The notes beneath the pieces are model-generated. The model saw nothing but the letters and a program-made list of their open reading frames with translations. It ran no database searches and was not told where the DNA came from. Positions 22,431 through 35,144 of a stretch of 64,000 bases of DNA are shown piece by piece (within the stretch, counting starts at the first letter, position 1; every line of letters starts with the position of its first letter). Source of the stretch: Rhynchosporium graminicola (taxonomy: Eukaryota; Ascomycota; Leotiomycetes; Helotiales; Ploettnerulaceae); the NCBI GenBank assembly GCA_900074885.1, contig FJUW01000003.1:978196-1042195 (forward strand). Reading direction: 5' to 3'. Made by a program: the position numbers and the translations under genes.

Positions 22431-24100
22431 ATGGCTTTCATTGTCCATGAATCTTCTGTGGATGTCGGCCAAGATCTCAGACGCAGGTTTGCGGAGATTG
22501 AGCAGCTTGATGTCCTGAAAAGTCAATTATTGCAGGTACTGGCTGCAAATCTTTCTTTTAAAAACACCGAATGCTGACCAGAAGTGCAGGATACGTTGAG
22601 CAATACCGAGAGACTAAGAGCTCAAGTTGAGCAACTTAAGGCGTTGAACCATGAACTAAAAGAGCAGCTGGCAATATCAGATTCCCAATTAGCATAGTCG
22701 AACAAAAAGCGCAAGCGAGAAACTCAAGACTTAGATAGCGAGAAGGAGACTAGGCGGCAATGTCAAGAAAGAGTGGAAATATTATCCGCTCGAGTGGCAG
22801 CCGTAGTATGCTCTCCCGTCTAAGTCTACATATTGATTCATGTTCTAATTAAATGTCGTCGTTCAGGACCAAGGAAAGTTCATGTTAGTATTGATCGATG
22901 CAGATGCGCAGACAAATCTGGTCAGTACCTCTTCCAATCATAGTCAGAAATATTGCTGATTGCTGCCTCTCAGTTTCGTGACGAATATCTGACCCGTGGT
23001 ATGGACGGTGGTCATGCTGCTGCGGATGTACTGAAAGAAAAAGTTCAAGAGCATTTGGTGAACGGGCTAGGAGCTTCTGTTGAAAAGACGAAAGCTCTCC
23101 CCGTAATGATCAAAGCCTTTGCAAACCTAGAAGGACTATCTAATTATTGCGTTAAGAGTCAGAGACTGCGTTCCCAAGACGCCTTGTCCAAGTTCTGGGC
23201 TGGCTTCTCGCGAAGCTCGGCTCTAGTAGATTTCATTGATGTTGGGCGAGGTAAGGAGGAAGCAGACAGCAAACTTCGTGGTAGGTTCAGCCCTATTGTG
23301 ATTATCAGCCTGTATATATCTGGAATTGCCACATTTTACTGACTAGCAGCACAGAAGTCCTCGCGTTCTACATCAATAATCCATTGTGCACACATATTAT
23401 GCTTATGTGTTGCCACGATGCTGGTTACATTCCCGTTCTTAGACCTTATTCGGTCAAATCTATGTTATCCCAAAAGATTACGTTGATCTCGACGGGAGGA
23501 ATTCTTCCTTCTATAGCAGCCCTAAATTTCCGCAGCACTAAGATATTCGAGCCGTTGTTTAGCGGCATCGGCTCTCCGAAGTCTGCAAATCAAGCAACAT
23601 TACAGCTCTCAAAAAGGGTACATGAACAGCATAAATCAACGCCCATTGTGACCTCTCAAGCAAAAGAATGCAGCCAAGTTTCGCCAACAGGAAGCACTGG
23701 TTCCGGGCAAGCTTCATCCACGGGAGCAAATGCAAAATCCGTATACCAGATTGGGCGACCAATCGGACACGAGAATTTTGTTGCCAACGCCCATCGGCTC
23801 GGCCCAGTTCTAAGAAACAGTGCCGGAAGGCGGATCGATAAGAAGCTTCCTTTTGCGCCGTGGAATGAAAGGGTGCAGAGCATTCGGAATATGAATATAT
23901 GTAGCTGGCACTACTTGAGGTCCGACCACTGTGTCCACGATTGCGCACGCTCTCACGATAAATTGGAACGACCTTTGACTTCTGAAGACCATGACGCTCT
24001 GCGCGTCATTACGAGGCTCGGATTCTGTCAACGGTTGAAAAATACAGGTGATTGCGACGACGAGTTTTGTATCTACGGTCACGGTCTAGTCGAGTCCTAA
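22431..24100 (+). pseudogene. CCCH zinc-finger / DUF7923-type protein gene with an in-frame stop
   Basis: Five exons are readable: 22,431-22,535, 22,590-22,805, 22,867-22,920, 22,974-23,280 and 23,355-24,100 (about 475 codons). An N-terminal coiled coil rich in E, Q, L and K (residues 1-105) leads to a domain reading FMLVLIDADAQTNL, RDEYLTRGMDGGHAAADVL and CTHIMLMCCHDAGYIPVL, the pattern of the fungal DUF7923 region thought to be NYN-nuclease-like. The C-terminus has two CCCH-type fingers (C9C3C3H around 23,905-23,955 and C8C4C3H near 24,030-24,085). All frames join cleanly except for TAG at 22,695-22,697 (codon 71) in the coiled coil. Either the gene is newly broken, or an unrecognised intron (for example a weak donor near 22,626 with acceptor atag at 22,697) removes the stop. 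Binding of RNA by the fingers is a family inference. Confidence 0.7.
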
Positions 24101-24581
24101 ACCAGCAATAGCAGCAAAGAGGAGATCTAGGACAAGCGCAGAATTGTTACATGTAAAGAGATACCCTAGAAATTACGACATGAGTTCACCAGGGGCATAT
24201 GGTTTGAACTTCGCTAGATTAGCATTTCTACGGAGGTATCTCCGTAAAGGCTGCTTAAAGCTAATCTGAGTCCTTAGTAGCGATAGAACACTGACCATTT
24301 TACCAAAATAGTCTAGCATAGTCTCATCATTTACTACCTATCGAACAGCATGGTATGTGTTCTAGGAATCCTAGGCAGAATCATGCGAACTATTACCTAA
24401 TCTTAAAGCTTAAGATAAAGTAAACGAAACTGGACGAACGCTTTACGGAGGATATGTAATCTCACCTAATCAGCTAGATGGAATTCGAGTTGTTTTTGAA
24501 TTTCAATTAATCTTATAACTACAAACCTACTTTGAGAAGAAGAAAAGTCGGTCCGATGAAGTTTATTGACCTATTAGTGAT
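24101..24581. other. Intergenic stretch between the CCCH gene and MULE E2
   Basis: Holds a small nested inverted repeat at 24,216-24,267 (outer arms agattagc/gctaatct, inner acggag/ctccgt) and nothing else I can support. The last eight bases, ttagtgat (24,574-24,581), are the left target-site duplication of E2. Confidence 0.6.
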
Positions 24582-24795
24582 AGCCACAGCTAAATCCCTA
24601 TACGGGAATAGCTAAATCCCCATATACTAACTAGGCGAGCTGAAAATAATGGGTATATTTATTACTACTAAAAATTAGGTGTATAACTATATATAGTATA
24701 TCGCTAGCTCTCTCTTATTATGCAAAATTATTAAAATTATCTTTACCCTCTGTATCCTAGGTATATACCTCTATCCCTCTAATTATATCCCTCTG

Positions 24796-25030
24796 TGTGA
24801 CGCTTGCTCTAGAAAGGTCTCAAAACTACCTGAGTAATAAGACCTCATATTACTATAAATATGAAGTAGTAAGAATCACTTGAGAATCTAAAACTAAGGA
24901 GTAAAGAAGTAGAGAGAGAATAGAAGTATATATATAAAAAGGGGCCCCTAAACTCTACTCGTGTAATCTCGCTTAGCAGTAAGTGTTTCTACTAATAGGG
25001 AAAGACCTCTAAACCTAACTAGTCGTTATA
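24796..25030 (-). repeat. 3' LTR of element B (235 bp)
   Basis: Plus-strand reading tgtgacg...cgttata. Preceded by the duplication ctctg (24,791-24,795) and followed inside the element by a C-run, which on the minus strand is the polypurine tract ggagggggg next to the 3' LTR. Confidence 0.88.
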
Positions 25031-27540
25031 CTACCCCCCCCTCCGAAAAAAGCTCGCCCTCGAGCGTTAGTCTATCTCCTTATTACTATTAAGGTAGTCG
25101 TAATTATTAATTCTATCGTAGAAAGCTTTTAGCTAATTAAGTAGTTTAGTAGGAGGTCTAGCTTACGTTAGGTTATTAAGATAGAATTATTATAGCTTAG
25201 CGAGAGCGTATTTAACGTCTATAGCGTCGTACTATATAAGATCGACGTCTTGATTTAACTAGGAAACTTAGTATAAGAGGCTATTACGCTACTTACGGCA
25301 CGCAAGTATATCTTCGATCTCCTATTTATTATTACTAGTAATATTAATAAGTAGTAGTAGTAGTAAGGTTTATCTTAGTAAGGGGTTATTTAGATACTTC
25401 CGTAGCTTAGCAGTAGGGAATACGTTATATACTTTTATACTAGTAAGAAGCTCTAGACGATAAGAGCTTCCGACTTTTTTAATTATACGGAAGAGTCTAT
25501 TAGTCAGGAAGTTAAGTTTTTTACTAAGTCGAGTACTTATAAAGTAGCGTATATCTAGCTAGATAAGGTCGTCTATAGTAAAGTCGACTTTACGACGTAA
25601 GCGATTATAGGATTAGGTTATCTTAGCTTATATACGTTAGAAGCTTAATTAAGCGATAGTCTAGGCGTCGTGCAGATAATTAGCGTAATCTAGAGCTTAC
25701 TAAGTATTTAACTTATTAGTAAGCGTAGTAAAGTTAAGTAAGTCTTTCTAATTCTAATTAACGCGAGGTATATATTTATAAATAACTTTAAAGAGTAAGA
25801 GACCTCTAAGGGATTCGTAAGGGAGAGTTATCTAGGCGTAGTCTATAATAAGTAAGAATTCCGACTAGTCGTCTTAATAGTAAGAGATAAAAGGTTGTAA
25901 TCTGCGTTAGAGATATTAGTTATAGATCTCTATTTAGCTATTTATTTATAAGTAGTCTGCTATAGAAAGCTATCTTTTAGTACTAAGAATTATAATAACT
26001 ATAGTCTAAAAACAAGAAACGAATTAAAGCCCTCTATTAGAGGTAATTATAAATAGAGCTCCGAAATAGAAATATACGTAGTATAAGTAAAGCTTTATAA
26101 GGTCGCGAGTATCAGAAGTCTTTCGGAATAGAATACTAATTACTTATTTACTAAAATAGTCGATAAATACGAGAACGTTATCGTAGCCGTATTTATCGCA
26201 GTTAAAGCTATAGTAGTCGATTATAATATACTCCTATAGACGTGATAGTATAAGTAGAGGTTAGAGGAGGCCCGGTTTCTTATTACGCGGCACTTGAATT
26301 CGTTAGTAAGTATAATAGTTATAGTAGTACTAGTTAATAGTTAAAGCGATTCTATACTACTAGTATTATAATACTAATAGTTATAAGGTCTTCTTTACAC
26401 TTAGATAGGCAGTCTCTAATTAGTCGTATACTTCGCGTATAAGTAGTATACGAAAGTATAAGATATTAAGTACGATTAGTCTTCCTTTATAAAGTAGAAG
26501 ATCTTTTTCTATAGTTAGTTTTCTAGGAGTAATAGAGAGAGCTTATTTCCGTAAAGCTTAGAGTAATAGCGTAATGCGATTAGTATTAAGTACTTACTAT
26601 ACTATAGAAAAGACTAGCGATAAGTCAGCGACTTCTAAGGCGTTAATAAGCTTAAAGTTATCTATAGAATCAGAGCTATTCCAGAGGTTACTTATAAGTA
26701 GTACTAAATCGATTTAGTCTTCGCGTAGTAGCTACTATAAACACTAGGTTCTTTTAGCGTTATTCTAGTCGTCTAATTTATCTGTTCTACGAGAAAGAGT
26801 ATTAGCGAGTAGATTATACTTCCTAGGTCGATAGGTAATCATAAAGTTATAATCTGCGAGTAGCTTAGCTTATCGAGCTTATCGTACGTTCAGCTATTTA
26901 AAGGTTATAAAGTACTTAAGAGCTTTATAGTTAGTAATAATACGGATCTAATATAGTACGCTTATAAGCTCAGATCTTTAGTTACTAAAAGATTATATAA
27001 TTACGAGTATTTCCTTATCGTAAATAGCGTAATTAAGCTTAGCAGGTAATATAGTCTTAGAGAAGTAAGCTACTAGGAACTAGTCTTCGTCGTGCTATTA
27101 CAATAGTATACCTGCTATTACTCTATTACTAGCGTCTATTTCGATTATATAAGGTAGATATTACTAATAGTAGTAGAGGAGTAGTACTAAAGTGAGAGCG
27201 TGCTTTAAGTGATTAAAAGTATCTTTATACTCCTTAGCGAACCGAAATAATATATTATTTTTAGTAAGTTATATAAGAGGTTTTACGATAATTCCGTAGT
27301 CCTTAATAAATCGTTAGTAGAAGTTATAAAAGCCTAAGAATAATTATACGCCCTTAACTATAGTCAGGTAATTCTAAGATTATATAATATTAACTTTCTT
27401 AGGGTCTACCTCGATCCTAGAAGTAGAGATAATAAATCTAAAGTATTTAGTATAAGTAATATTAAATTCATACTTCTTAAAGTCAACTTATAATCTAGTA
27501 TCTTATAATCGTTATAGTATCTTATATACGTATAATTAAT

Positions 27541-29470
27541 ACTATAGTAGGTCGTTAGAGTAGATCAGAATATCGTCTAGATATACTATATAGAAGTCGT
27601 CTAAGTAGTCGAATAAGATATTATTCATATATCGCTAGTATATCGCAGGGCCGTTAGTCAGACCGAAAGGGAGTACCTTATACTTATATATACTATAATA
27701 AGTCCGGAAAGTCGTATACTCTTCAGAGGCTAGATCTATTCGAATTCGGTAGAACGCCTAGCGAATATCTAGTTTAGTAAATATCTTAATAGTAGAGATT
27801 CTAGCTAGTGTTTTATTAATTAATAGCAGTAGATATTAATCCTTTCTCGTAAGGTTATTAAGTACGCGAAAGTCGATATAGAATCTTAGATTTCTATTAG
27901 CTTTCTTAACGAAAAGAATAAGTATAGCGTATAGTACTTAAGAAGGTTTAATAAAACCTTTAGCTAAGTTATTAGTAATATACGCCTTAACGACTTAAAG
28001 TTCTTTAGCTAATATCTTATATAAGAGGGAGTATTTAAGGATCTTCTTAGCCCATTCCTTAAGCTTAATTCGGTAATCGAATAAGCGATAAGAAGGGAGA
28101 ATATCACTAGCTTCCTTAGAAAAGACGTATACCTACTAGCTATACTCGTAAGGGATCTATAGTTCTAAATCTAATTCGCTTAAGCTAATAGTAAATTACT
28201 AGGCGGTTTTATAACATTCCGTAAGGTCGATAGTTAAAGATATAATAGTAGTATTACGTTACTAAACTACGATTCGGTTATTAAGAAGCTTATCTATCTC
28301 GTGAAAGGTAATAGAGAAGATCTTATTATTAGAAGATTTCTAGCGTTTATATAAGAGATAGAAAGCTAGGCTACTAATTACGTAAATCTCTAGCGCAAGA
28401 GGCTCTAGAAAAGGTCTAAGCACACGAGGTGATCTTTATCGCTTCCGAAATATCGTAGTAGCTATTTTTATACTTTAAGTAGCTTCTATTAAGTCGCGAG
28501 ATAATATTCCGAGTAACTATTAGTCTATAGTATAAATTATATAAGCGTAATCTTATACGTAAGTCTTTAACATAAAGACTTCTAATTAGGGTTAAAGTAG
28601 AGATTCACGCGGGATATAAGTAATAATATCGCTAAATCGTACGTACTTCGGCTATATATCAGTAGCTTCTCTAGAGTATAAAGACTTCTCTTTCCTATTT
28701 TATTCTTATTCTTTAAGTAATAAACACTTAGGCTCGTTATATCTACGATAAGTAGTATAAACACCGGAGGAATAGTCCTAACTGATCAGTAGTAGTAATA
28801 GAGAGTTAGTTACCTATAGAATACTCTCTAAGGGAGAGTTTTAGATATTTTTATAGCTATAAGTCTCCCTAGAAATACGCTTCCGAGCTAGTAATAGTCG
28901 TTTAATAATAGAGATAGAGTTAATAATAGCTCGAATATTAATAGAAGAGTTAGCTACGCTTCGCTATTCCTTATACGCTTCCCAGAACTAATCGAGGCGT
29001 TCGTTTCGTTCGTTAGCGTCATATTAGTAGCGCTAGTAAGTATAGTATTTACGTAAGTCCTTAATCTCGATCGGAGAGCTATAAACGTTACTAAGAGGAG
29101 TATATAATAGCTAAATAATCTATCGTTTAGAGGCATCTAAGAGTACTTAATATTCCGAAAGCCAGGTCCTTCCGAGTATAATACCGTGGTTTCCGAGAGT
29201 AGTAATAAGAAAGGGGGTAAATACCTAAACGCGACGATCTACTATTAAATTAAGTATCGTATAATAACTAATAGTACTACTATTAACGCTATTGAAGCCT
29301 TTAATAGGAATTACGTTTAGTAGAGAGTAAATTAAAGGTTTTAAGAAGAAGGAAAGAGATTTAAGAAGAGAACGATTAATAAAATAGTATCTATTAGCTC
29401 CAGAATCGAGAAGTATAAGTAGCTTATACGAGAGTCTATTCTTAGTAAGAGTAGCACGTATAGTAAACAA
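27541..29470 (-). pseudogene. RIP-killed gypsy pol of element B (protease and RT)
   Basis: The segment 29,225-29,470 stays open for 81 codons and has the LLDSGA active site of retropepsin-like proteases. The RT palm at 27,660-27,541 keeps YLDDILIYS with both aspartates. The frame between them is cut by TAG/TAA. It keeps more of its motifs than element C but is still not translatable. Confidence 0.8.
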
Positions 29471-31109
29471 TTAACTACTAAGAAGCTTCGTAAGGTCAAG
29501 ATATCGTATATCTCGTATATTACCTAGGAAGAAGTCTTTCCCTAGGCGTAGTCTTTTACTAGCGGTTTAATATACTCCTAGGCGTTATCGTACGTTTCTT
29601 CTAGCTCGCTATTAATATTATTATTAGCGTTAATTACATTAATTCGATACGGAGTATTAAGTCGAGCTAACGATAAGCGTAAGTATAAGGTAAGCGTAAA
29701 GTAACGAGGAGTATTCGCTGGCGATTATACACGAGGCGTATCGTTTCGTGCAGAGTATAATACTTATTTACTAGTCGTACTAGTATTCTCGGGCGTAAGA
29801 AGACTAATTTGCAGATAAGAAGAGGAGTTAGTACTATAGCGCTAGGAGGAGGTATTTATAGGGCGTTCCCGAGTCGCGCTAGCCTTAGCCGAAGACTCGG
29901 AATAGTAGGTCTTTTTAATGAATTGACCTTAGTCTTTAGCTTATATAGCCTCTACGTATTCTTCTAGTATCCTTAACGTTCTATACTATTAGAAGAGCTA
30001 TTTCCGTAGCTATATAAGTAGCTTCTCCTATAAGTCTATTTTCAGAGTCGATTAATTATTTACTCTAGCTTTACGAGCTAGCATACGAAACTCGTAGTAG
30101 AATATCCAGAAGGTCTACTTATAATCTATCTTTAGCGCGGAGTAGCTAGCTCTTATAGTTTATTAGTTATATAGATTAGATAAGAAGAAGACGAGTTAAG
30201 TAATTATATCGAGTGAATCGATTATACTACCTTCTTCGTTATATTCTAGTTCTAAGAATAAGAGTTCTAAGTAAGTTCTAGCTATTCCTTCCGTTTAGTT
30301 AAGTAACTAATCTTTATAGTAATCTTCGTTAATAAAGTAGCTAGAGTAGCGCCGGAGAGCGTTAAATATCTATACTTCCTAGAGTTTTAGAAAGTAATCG
30401 ATTCTATAAGAGAGCTTATTTAGAAAGTTCAGTATCTTCTCTATACGCGTAGCGTATAATATTAATAATATTCCTCCGGTAGATTATTCTCGACGAAAAT
30501 TATAAAGCGTAAGAGTAGCGTTATCTTCTTTAATTAATAGTAATAGTATTATACGCGATTAAACGTTATTAAACGATATAGACTTAGTAGAGCGCTAGGC
30601 AGTTAACTAGCGTAGTTCTAGGAACTCGTCCCGTAATTAGCGTAGTTCTGCAGATAAGTTAGTGTTTAATTATCTCTCCTCCGCGAGCTTCCTTTCTATC
30701 TCTTATAGCTAGTAAGCGCGGTCTTCCTATAAGTTACTTATAGTTACTATTAATATAAGGGTATTATCAGGGAAGTTTAGCGACTTAGTAAGTTTATTAA
30801 TTATAGTAAGAGTTAAGAAGCTTAACTCGAACGAGGCGTTATCGCGAGTACTCTCTACTATAGAGAGAAGTAAGTTATAGCGAGTATTATAAGTCGCCGA
30901 AGAATAAGAGGTAGAGGGAGTCAGAGAACTAGTAGTCGATTTATTAGACTTAAGTTACTTTAGTTTAGGTACTATTCTTCAAGTTTATACTTAGTATAGG
31001 CCTTCTCTATATAGCGTAGTCTCCTGCGTTTAGTAGCTCTAGGCATAGAGGTATAATATAAGTAGATATTTATTATCTTCTTAGATATAAGTAAAAGAGT
31101 TATAGATAA

Positions 31110-31344
31110 TATAACGCTTACTCTAGAAAGGTCTTAAAACTACCTAAGTAATAAGACCTTATATTACTATAAATATAAAGTAGTAAGAATCACTTAAGAA
31201 TCTATAACTAAAGAGTAAAGAAGTAGAGAGAGAATAGAAGTATATATATGAAAAGGGGCCCCTAAACTCTACTCGTGTAATCTCGCTTAGCAGTAAGTAT
31301 TTCTACTAATAGGGAGAGACCTCCAAACCTGACCAGTCGTCATA
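31110..31344 (-). repeat. 5' LTR of element B (235 bp)
   Basis: Reads tataacg...cgtcata on the plus strand. It aligns over its length with 24,796-25,030, with scattered C/T and G/A differences, and is followed by the right ctctg duplication. Confidence 0.88.
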
Positions 31345-32072
31345 CTCTGAATCGATATTTCACTAGCTATAGTAGTATCTATAGTATTATCTGAATAATA
31401 GATTAATAATATACTATATATATACTCTCTCTCCCTCCGTGTACCGGGTTTATAGCTATCTTAATACTTACTCTTAAGCCTCTATATAGCTATTATAGTC
31501 GATGATACGTAATTTTATATAGTAGAAGGCTACTTAAGTAATACAGGGGCAGAGCTTAAGGGTAGTTTAAATAATAAAAGCTCTCGGCGAGTATTTAAAG
31601 GTGCTACTCTACCTCCTAGCGTACCTTTTAGTCTCCTTTTACCTTTGACTTTTAATAGATTCAGGAGAGGTAGAGGAGCTAGGGGAGCAGAGTATACTGA
31701 TTTAGGCCTATCGTAGTACTAGTAGTAATAAATATCACTTAACTGGATATAACTACTTTCTTATTACTACTTCTAGAGAGTATAAAAGTATAGTAGACTA
31801 AAAGCTTACTATATAGTATAAGTATAGCTATCAGGTGGGGGCCCTTTAGAGGGGAGCTTACTAGATTCTTATACGATTTTCTGGAGAGCTCGGGTATAAA
31901 TATATAGAAGAATTACAGCTAAAATAGGTATATTTATATTATGCCGGGGCTATAATTATTATTAAGTAATAACTGAAGATATCCCGGCTTATTAAGCTAT
32001 CTAAAAAAGCTATAATTTGAGGAATACTCCCTTAAGATCAGTATACCTACGCTATAAATATAGCTTTAAAGT

Positions 32073-32274
32073 TGTGACGGCGCATAGTATACGTGGCAGA
32101 TACGGGCCAGTATCGGTGCCTTAGGCATACCCTTCTTGTATATATAGAAAGTGCAGACTCCTTCAGAGCTCTGCATCTTTCTGTTTCCTTCGTACTAGAC
32201 TATATAAGATCGCTCTTAGCCTCTCTACTTGTTTATTCTTGCTTATATACCGCCTTAAGTCTTATATCGTTATA
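32073..32274 (+). repeat. Left LTR of element D (202 bp)
   Basis: Starts tgtgacggcgc and ends gttata. The 61-codon frame at 32,093-32,278 is only LTR sequence. Confidence 0.88.
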
Positions 32275-32650
32275 TTAAACAGAAAGATTAAGACCGCCGG
32301 GGATAGTATTAAATAATATCTCACCTAGAAAACTCGATTCGGATATACGACTTCGACTATTAGGGAGCTCTTCGCTAAGTTATCTCTACTTACCTTGGAT
32401 TTTTATACTTCGGAATCATACGGAAATAGTTAGTACTATTAATTACGAATTCGATAGTTAGGTTTTTAAAAGAGCCGAGATTCTAGAGATCTCTCGGATA
32501 GCTGGGAATTTGAACGTAATTTAGCCTTAGAAGCACTAGTATTACTGCGAAATCACTCTCGGATACTTCGAAACTCGTTCTTTCGTGCGTACGAAGTAAA
32601 ATAGCGGACGAATTTTAGGTAGAAACTTCCCTATAAGCCCTAATATTTAT

Positions 32651-33017
32651 TAACCTCTTACCCGACTTCAACTTTCCGAAAGTAGCTCTAATAGCGAAAA
32701 ACCTTGCTTTTAGGCTAGGACGAAATAGCTTATTACTCTAGCGGAAATTGCCGGAATCCGACTCGTAACCTCTATACCCCGGTATAATTTATCCCTCTCG
32801 GCAGAATCGACCTCCTTCTACTAGAAAAGAACCTTTAACCTCTCACCCGACTTTAATCTTCCGAAAGTAGCTCTAATAGCGAAAAACCTTACTTTTAGGC
32901 TAGGACGAAGTAGCTTATTACCCTAGCGGAAATTGCCGCAATCCGACTCGTAACCCCTGTACCCCGGTATAATTTATTCCCCTCGGCAGAATCGACCTCC
33001 CTCTACTAGAACCTTTA
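32651..33017. repeat. Two-copy tandem repeat, ~185-bp period, inside element D
   Basis: The second copy starts at about 32,836. Both contain ccgaaagtagctctaatagc and the following cgaaaaacctt, and end near a ctactagaa segment; they differ by a few transitions and a small indel. No frame is open. Confidence 0.85.
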
Positions 33018-33359
33018 ATTTAATACTTTCTATATCTACTTAACGAAGATATCTGACTCTCCTTAATCTTTCGGCTTCTTCAGAATTCGATTTCGACTTT
33101 CGCTTCTTCTATAACTTTCAAGTGTTTTATTACTTTCGCTTAGCCTCGCTTATTCAGAAAAACTCGGCATCATAATTACCGGAGATTGCGTTTCCCTCTA
33201 CAGAAGAGATAATCTTAGTACTGAATTAGTATCTACGGTTTCGGTTTGATAGAAATTTGGAAGGTTATCTTAATATTTAACTGCGTTTTATACTTACTTT
33301 GTTTCCTTTATTCGATTCTTCAAGGCTCGAGGGCGAGCCTTTGTCTTAGAAGGGGGTAA

Positions 33360-33561
33360 TATAACGGCGCATAGTATACGTAGCAGATACGGGCCAGTAT
33401 CGGTGCCTTAGGCATACCCTCCTTGTATATATAGAAGGTGCAGACTCCTTCAGAGCTCTGTATCTTTCTGTTTCCTTCGTACCAGACTATATAAGATCGC
33501 TCTTAGCCTCCCTACTTGTTTATTCTTGCTTGTATACCGCCTTGAGTCTTGTGTCGTTACA
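33360..33561 (+). repeat. Right LTR of element D (202 bp)
   Basis: Starts tataacggcgc after the polypurine run and ends gtcgttaca; pairs with 32,073-32,274. Confidence 0.88.
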
Positions 33562-35144
33562 AAAGTAGTATAGTAACCTTTAATTAGACTAGTAACTATG
33601 ACTCTAAAGTAGTATGATTAGTTTGTCTAAAAGGCTATAAGCTTCTCCTTCTAAAGTAGCTATATACTCTTATAGTAGCTTATAGTACCTGCTAGAAATT
33701 AGGAACGGAATTCCAGGAGAGTAGTATTAAATGCCTCCTCTATAGTACTAGTAAGTAGTATATTCTAGGAGCTTAGAAATACTTCAAAAGTAGGGTAGCG
33801 TTCCTAGTTTCTAGTAGTACCTTTAATTAGCTTAGGGAAGTACTTCTTAGTTTTTGTAAGTATATTTATATTAATATGCTACCGGCAGAAGAGATAGCGA
33901 GTAGATAGGAATAATATCTTAATATACTTGATTAGAGCTAATTCCTTATCTATTATAATAGAAATTAGCTCTTAAATTATATGCTAAGCTATTAGATCTC
34001 TTAGTTATAGTAGCGCCTATATATAGTCTCTTTTAGTCTCCCCTGAAAGAAAGACTAACCTAAGCTAAATAACTATATTATTACTTATAATACTATAAAT
34101 ATTTAGTAATAGTATATTAAATCGATTAGTTTTATATATATAATTAAGTAGTAAGATATCTGAGTATTATTTCTAGAGTCGAATAGAGGTAGGGTATATA
34201 AAGAATAGTTGTTCTAACGGGCTAGTTTAAAGGTAGAATTAAGGGGAGAAGCTATTTATTTAGAGTTCTTGTAATTATAAGTAATAGAAATAAAAACCTC
34301 TTAAGATATATACCTCTATAAGCTACTGAATCGGTGTCTTTCTGCCTAGCTCTCTCTTACGCTCTATTTATACTAGATTAGAGATATCTTTAGAAAGTAA
34401 TAAGATACTAGTACTTAGGGTCTCTTCTCGTAAGGTAGAGAGTATCTAAGCGTTTAATATACCGGCCTTAGCTAGAGAGCTAATAGCTATACGGGTTTCT
34501 GCTGTAATAGACGTAATTCTATATGCTAGGTGCGCTATAGAGTCTACAGATGCCGTATAATTATATATAGCCTCTAAGACCTTCAGTTTCTATTATACTT
34601 CTATCGAAGCTCTATCTTTTAAGAGATAGACTCTTATCTGATAATTATACTTCTTTGAACTAGTATTCTTACGTCTCTTGAAGGGGTATATATTAGATGA
34701 CTTCCCCTTTAGGTTATATTTACCTGCTTAGTTACAGATAAATAGCGCACGGAATAGCTTAGTATCTTAGTAAGTAAAAGTATATCCGTGAGCTTTTATA
34801 TATGCTTATAGAGTAGTAAATCCCGTAGTAATATTACTATAAATTGCTTCAGGGGGCGTAGGGCTATAGGCTTAAGGCTCAGAAGCTATAGTATTAAGAA
34901 GAGATAGTAGTAGTAGTACGTTGACGTGTCAGAGTCTCTGAATAGCCTTAATTTAGCTTTAATTATAATCCTTAGCCTTAGGGGTAATTAGGTTATTATA
35001 AAAGGTTTTATTATATATAAGTGGCCTATGCCCTCTAGTATAAATTTATACTAGAGGGCTAAGCCTCTAGATATAGTCGCTAATTTACTAGAATTTTAGT
35101 GTATGGGGATTTAGCTATTCCTATATGGGGATTTAGCTGTGGCC

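Larger units (their letters stand above)
24796..31344 (-). mobile_element. Complete Ty3/gypsy-like retrotransposon B, RIP-degraded
   Basis: A full element of 6,549 bp with two 235-bp LTRs and a perfect 5-bp duplication ctctg on each side (24,791-24,795; 31,345-31,349). Minus-strand order: gag-like part (about 31,100-29,560), protease (LLDSGANRYYFINRSLL, within 29,225-29,470), RT (FGLTNGPA then YLDDFYIVYLDDILIYS, 27,660-27,541), then RNase H/integrase remnants towards the polypurine tract at about 25,031-25,045. It is the same family as element A. RIP has introduced stops across every frame. It sits inside MULE E2. Confidence 0.93.
32073..33561 (+). mobile_element. Non-autonomous LTR retrotransposon D (TRIM/LARD-like, 1,489 bp)
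   Basis: Two 202-bp LTRs (32,073-32,274 and 33,360-33,561), with ends tgtgacg and gttaca, enclose 1,085 bp with no coding frame. Exact 5-bp duplications aaagt flank it (32,068-32,072; 33,562-33,566). The unoccupied site, ctttaaagtagtatag, is present in E1 near 12,085-12,100. A polypurine run agaaggggg precedes the right LTR, giving plus orientation. The last ~95 bp of its LTR match the LTR of chromovirus C, so C-type elements are plausible helpers. Inside is a 2 x 185-bp tandem repeat. RIP is lighter here than in B, suggesting a later arrival. Confidence 0.88.
24582..35144 (-). mobile_element. MULE DNA transposon relic E2, with nested elements B and D
   Basis: Terminal inverted repeats of 47 bp are preserved at 24,582-24,628 and 35,098-35,144, with about five mismatches, all transitions. 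Each TIR contains two copies of the gctaaatccc unit. Flanking 8-bp repeats ttagtgat and ttagttat differ at one base. Removing nested element B (24,796-31,344) and D (32,073-33,561) leaves about 2.5 kb, matching E1. Minus-strand transposase debris lies at about 34,860-33,570 and 32,070-31,550, with the MULE IITDRELALI-type motif again readable. Stops make it inactive. It forms the left border of the gene-cluster region. Confidence 0.85.

Noticed and set aside
32093..32278. 61-codon frame starting MADTGQYRC
   Set aside because: Lies inside the left LTR of element D; the other LTR copy does not keep it as a gene.
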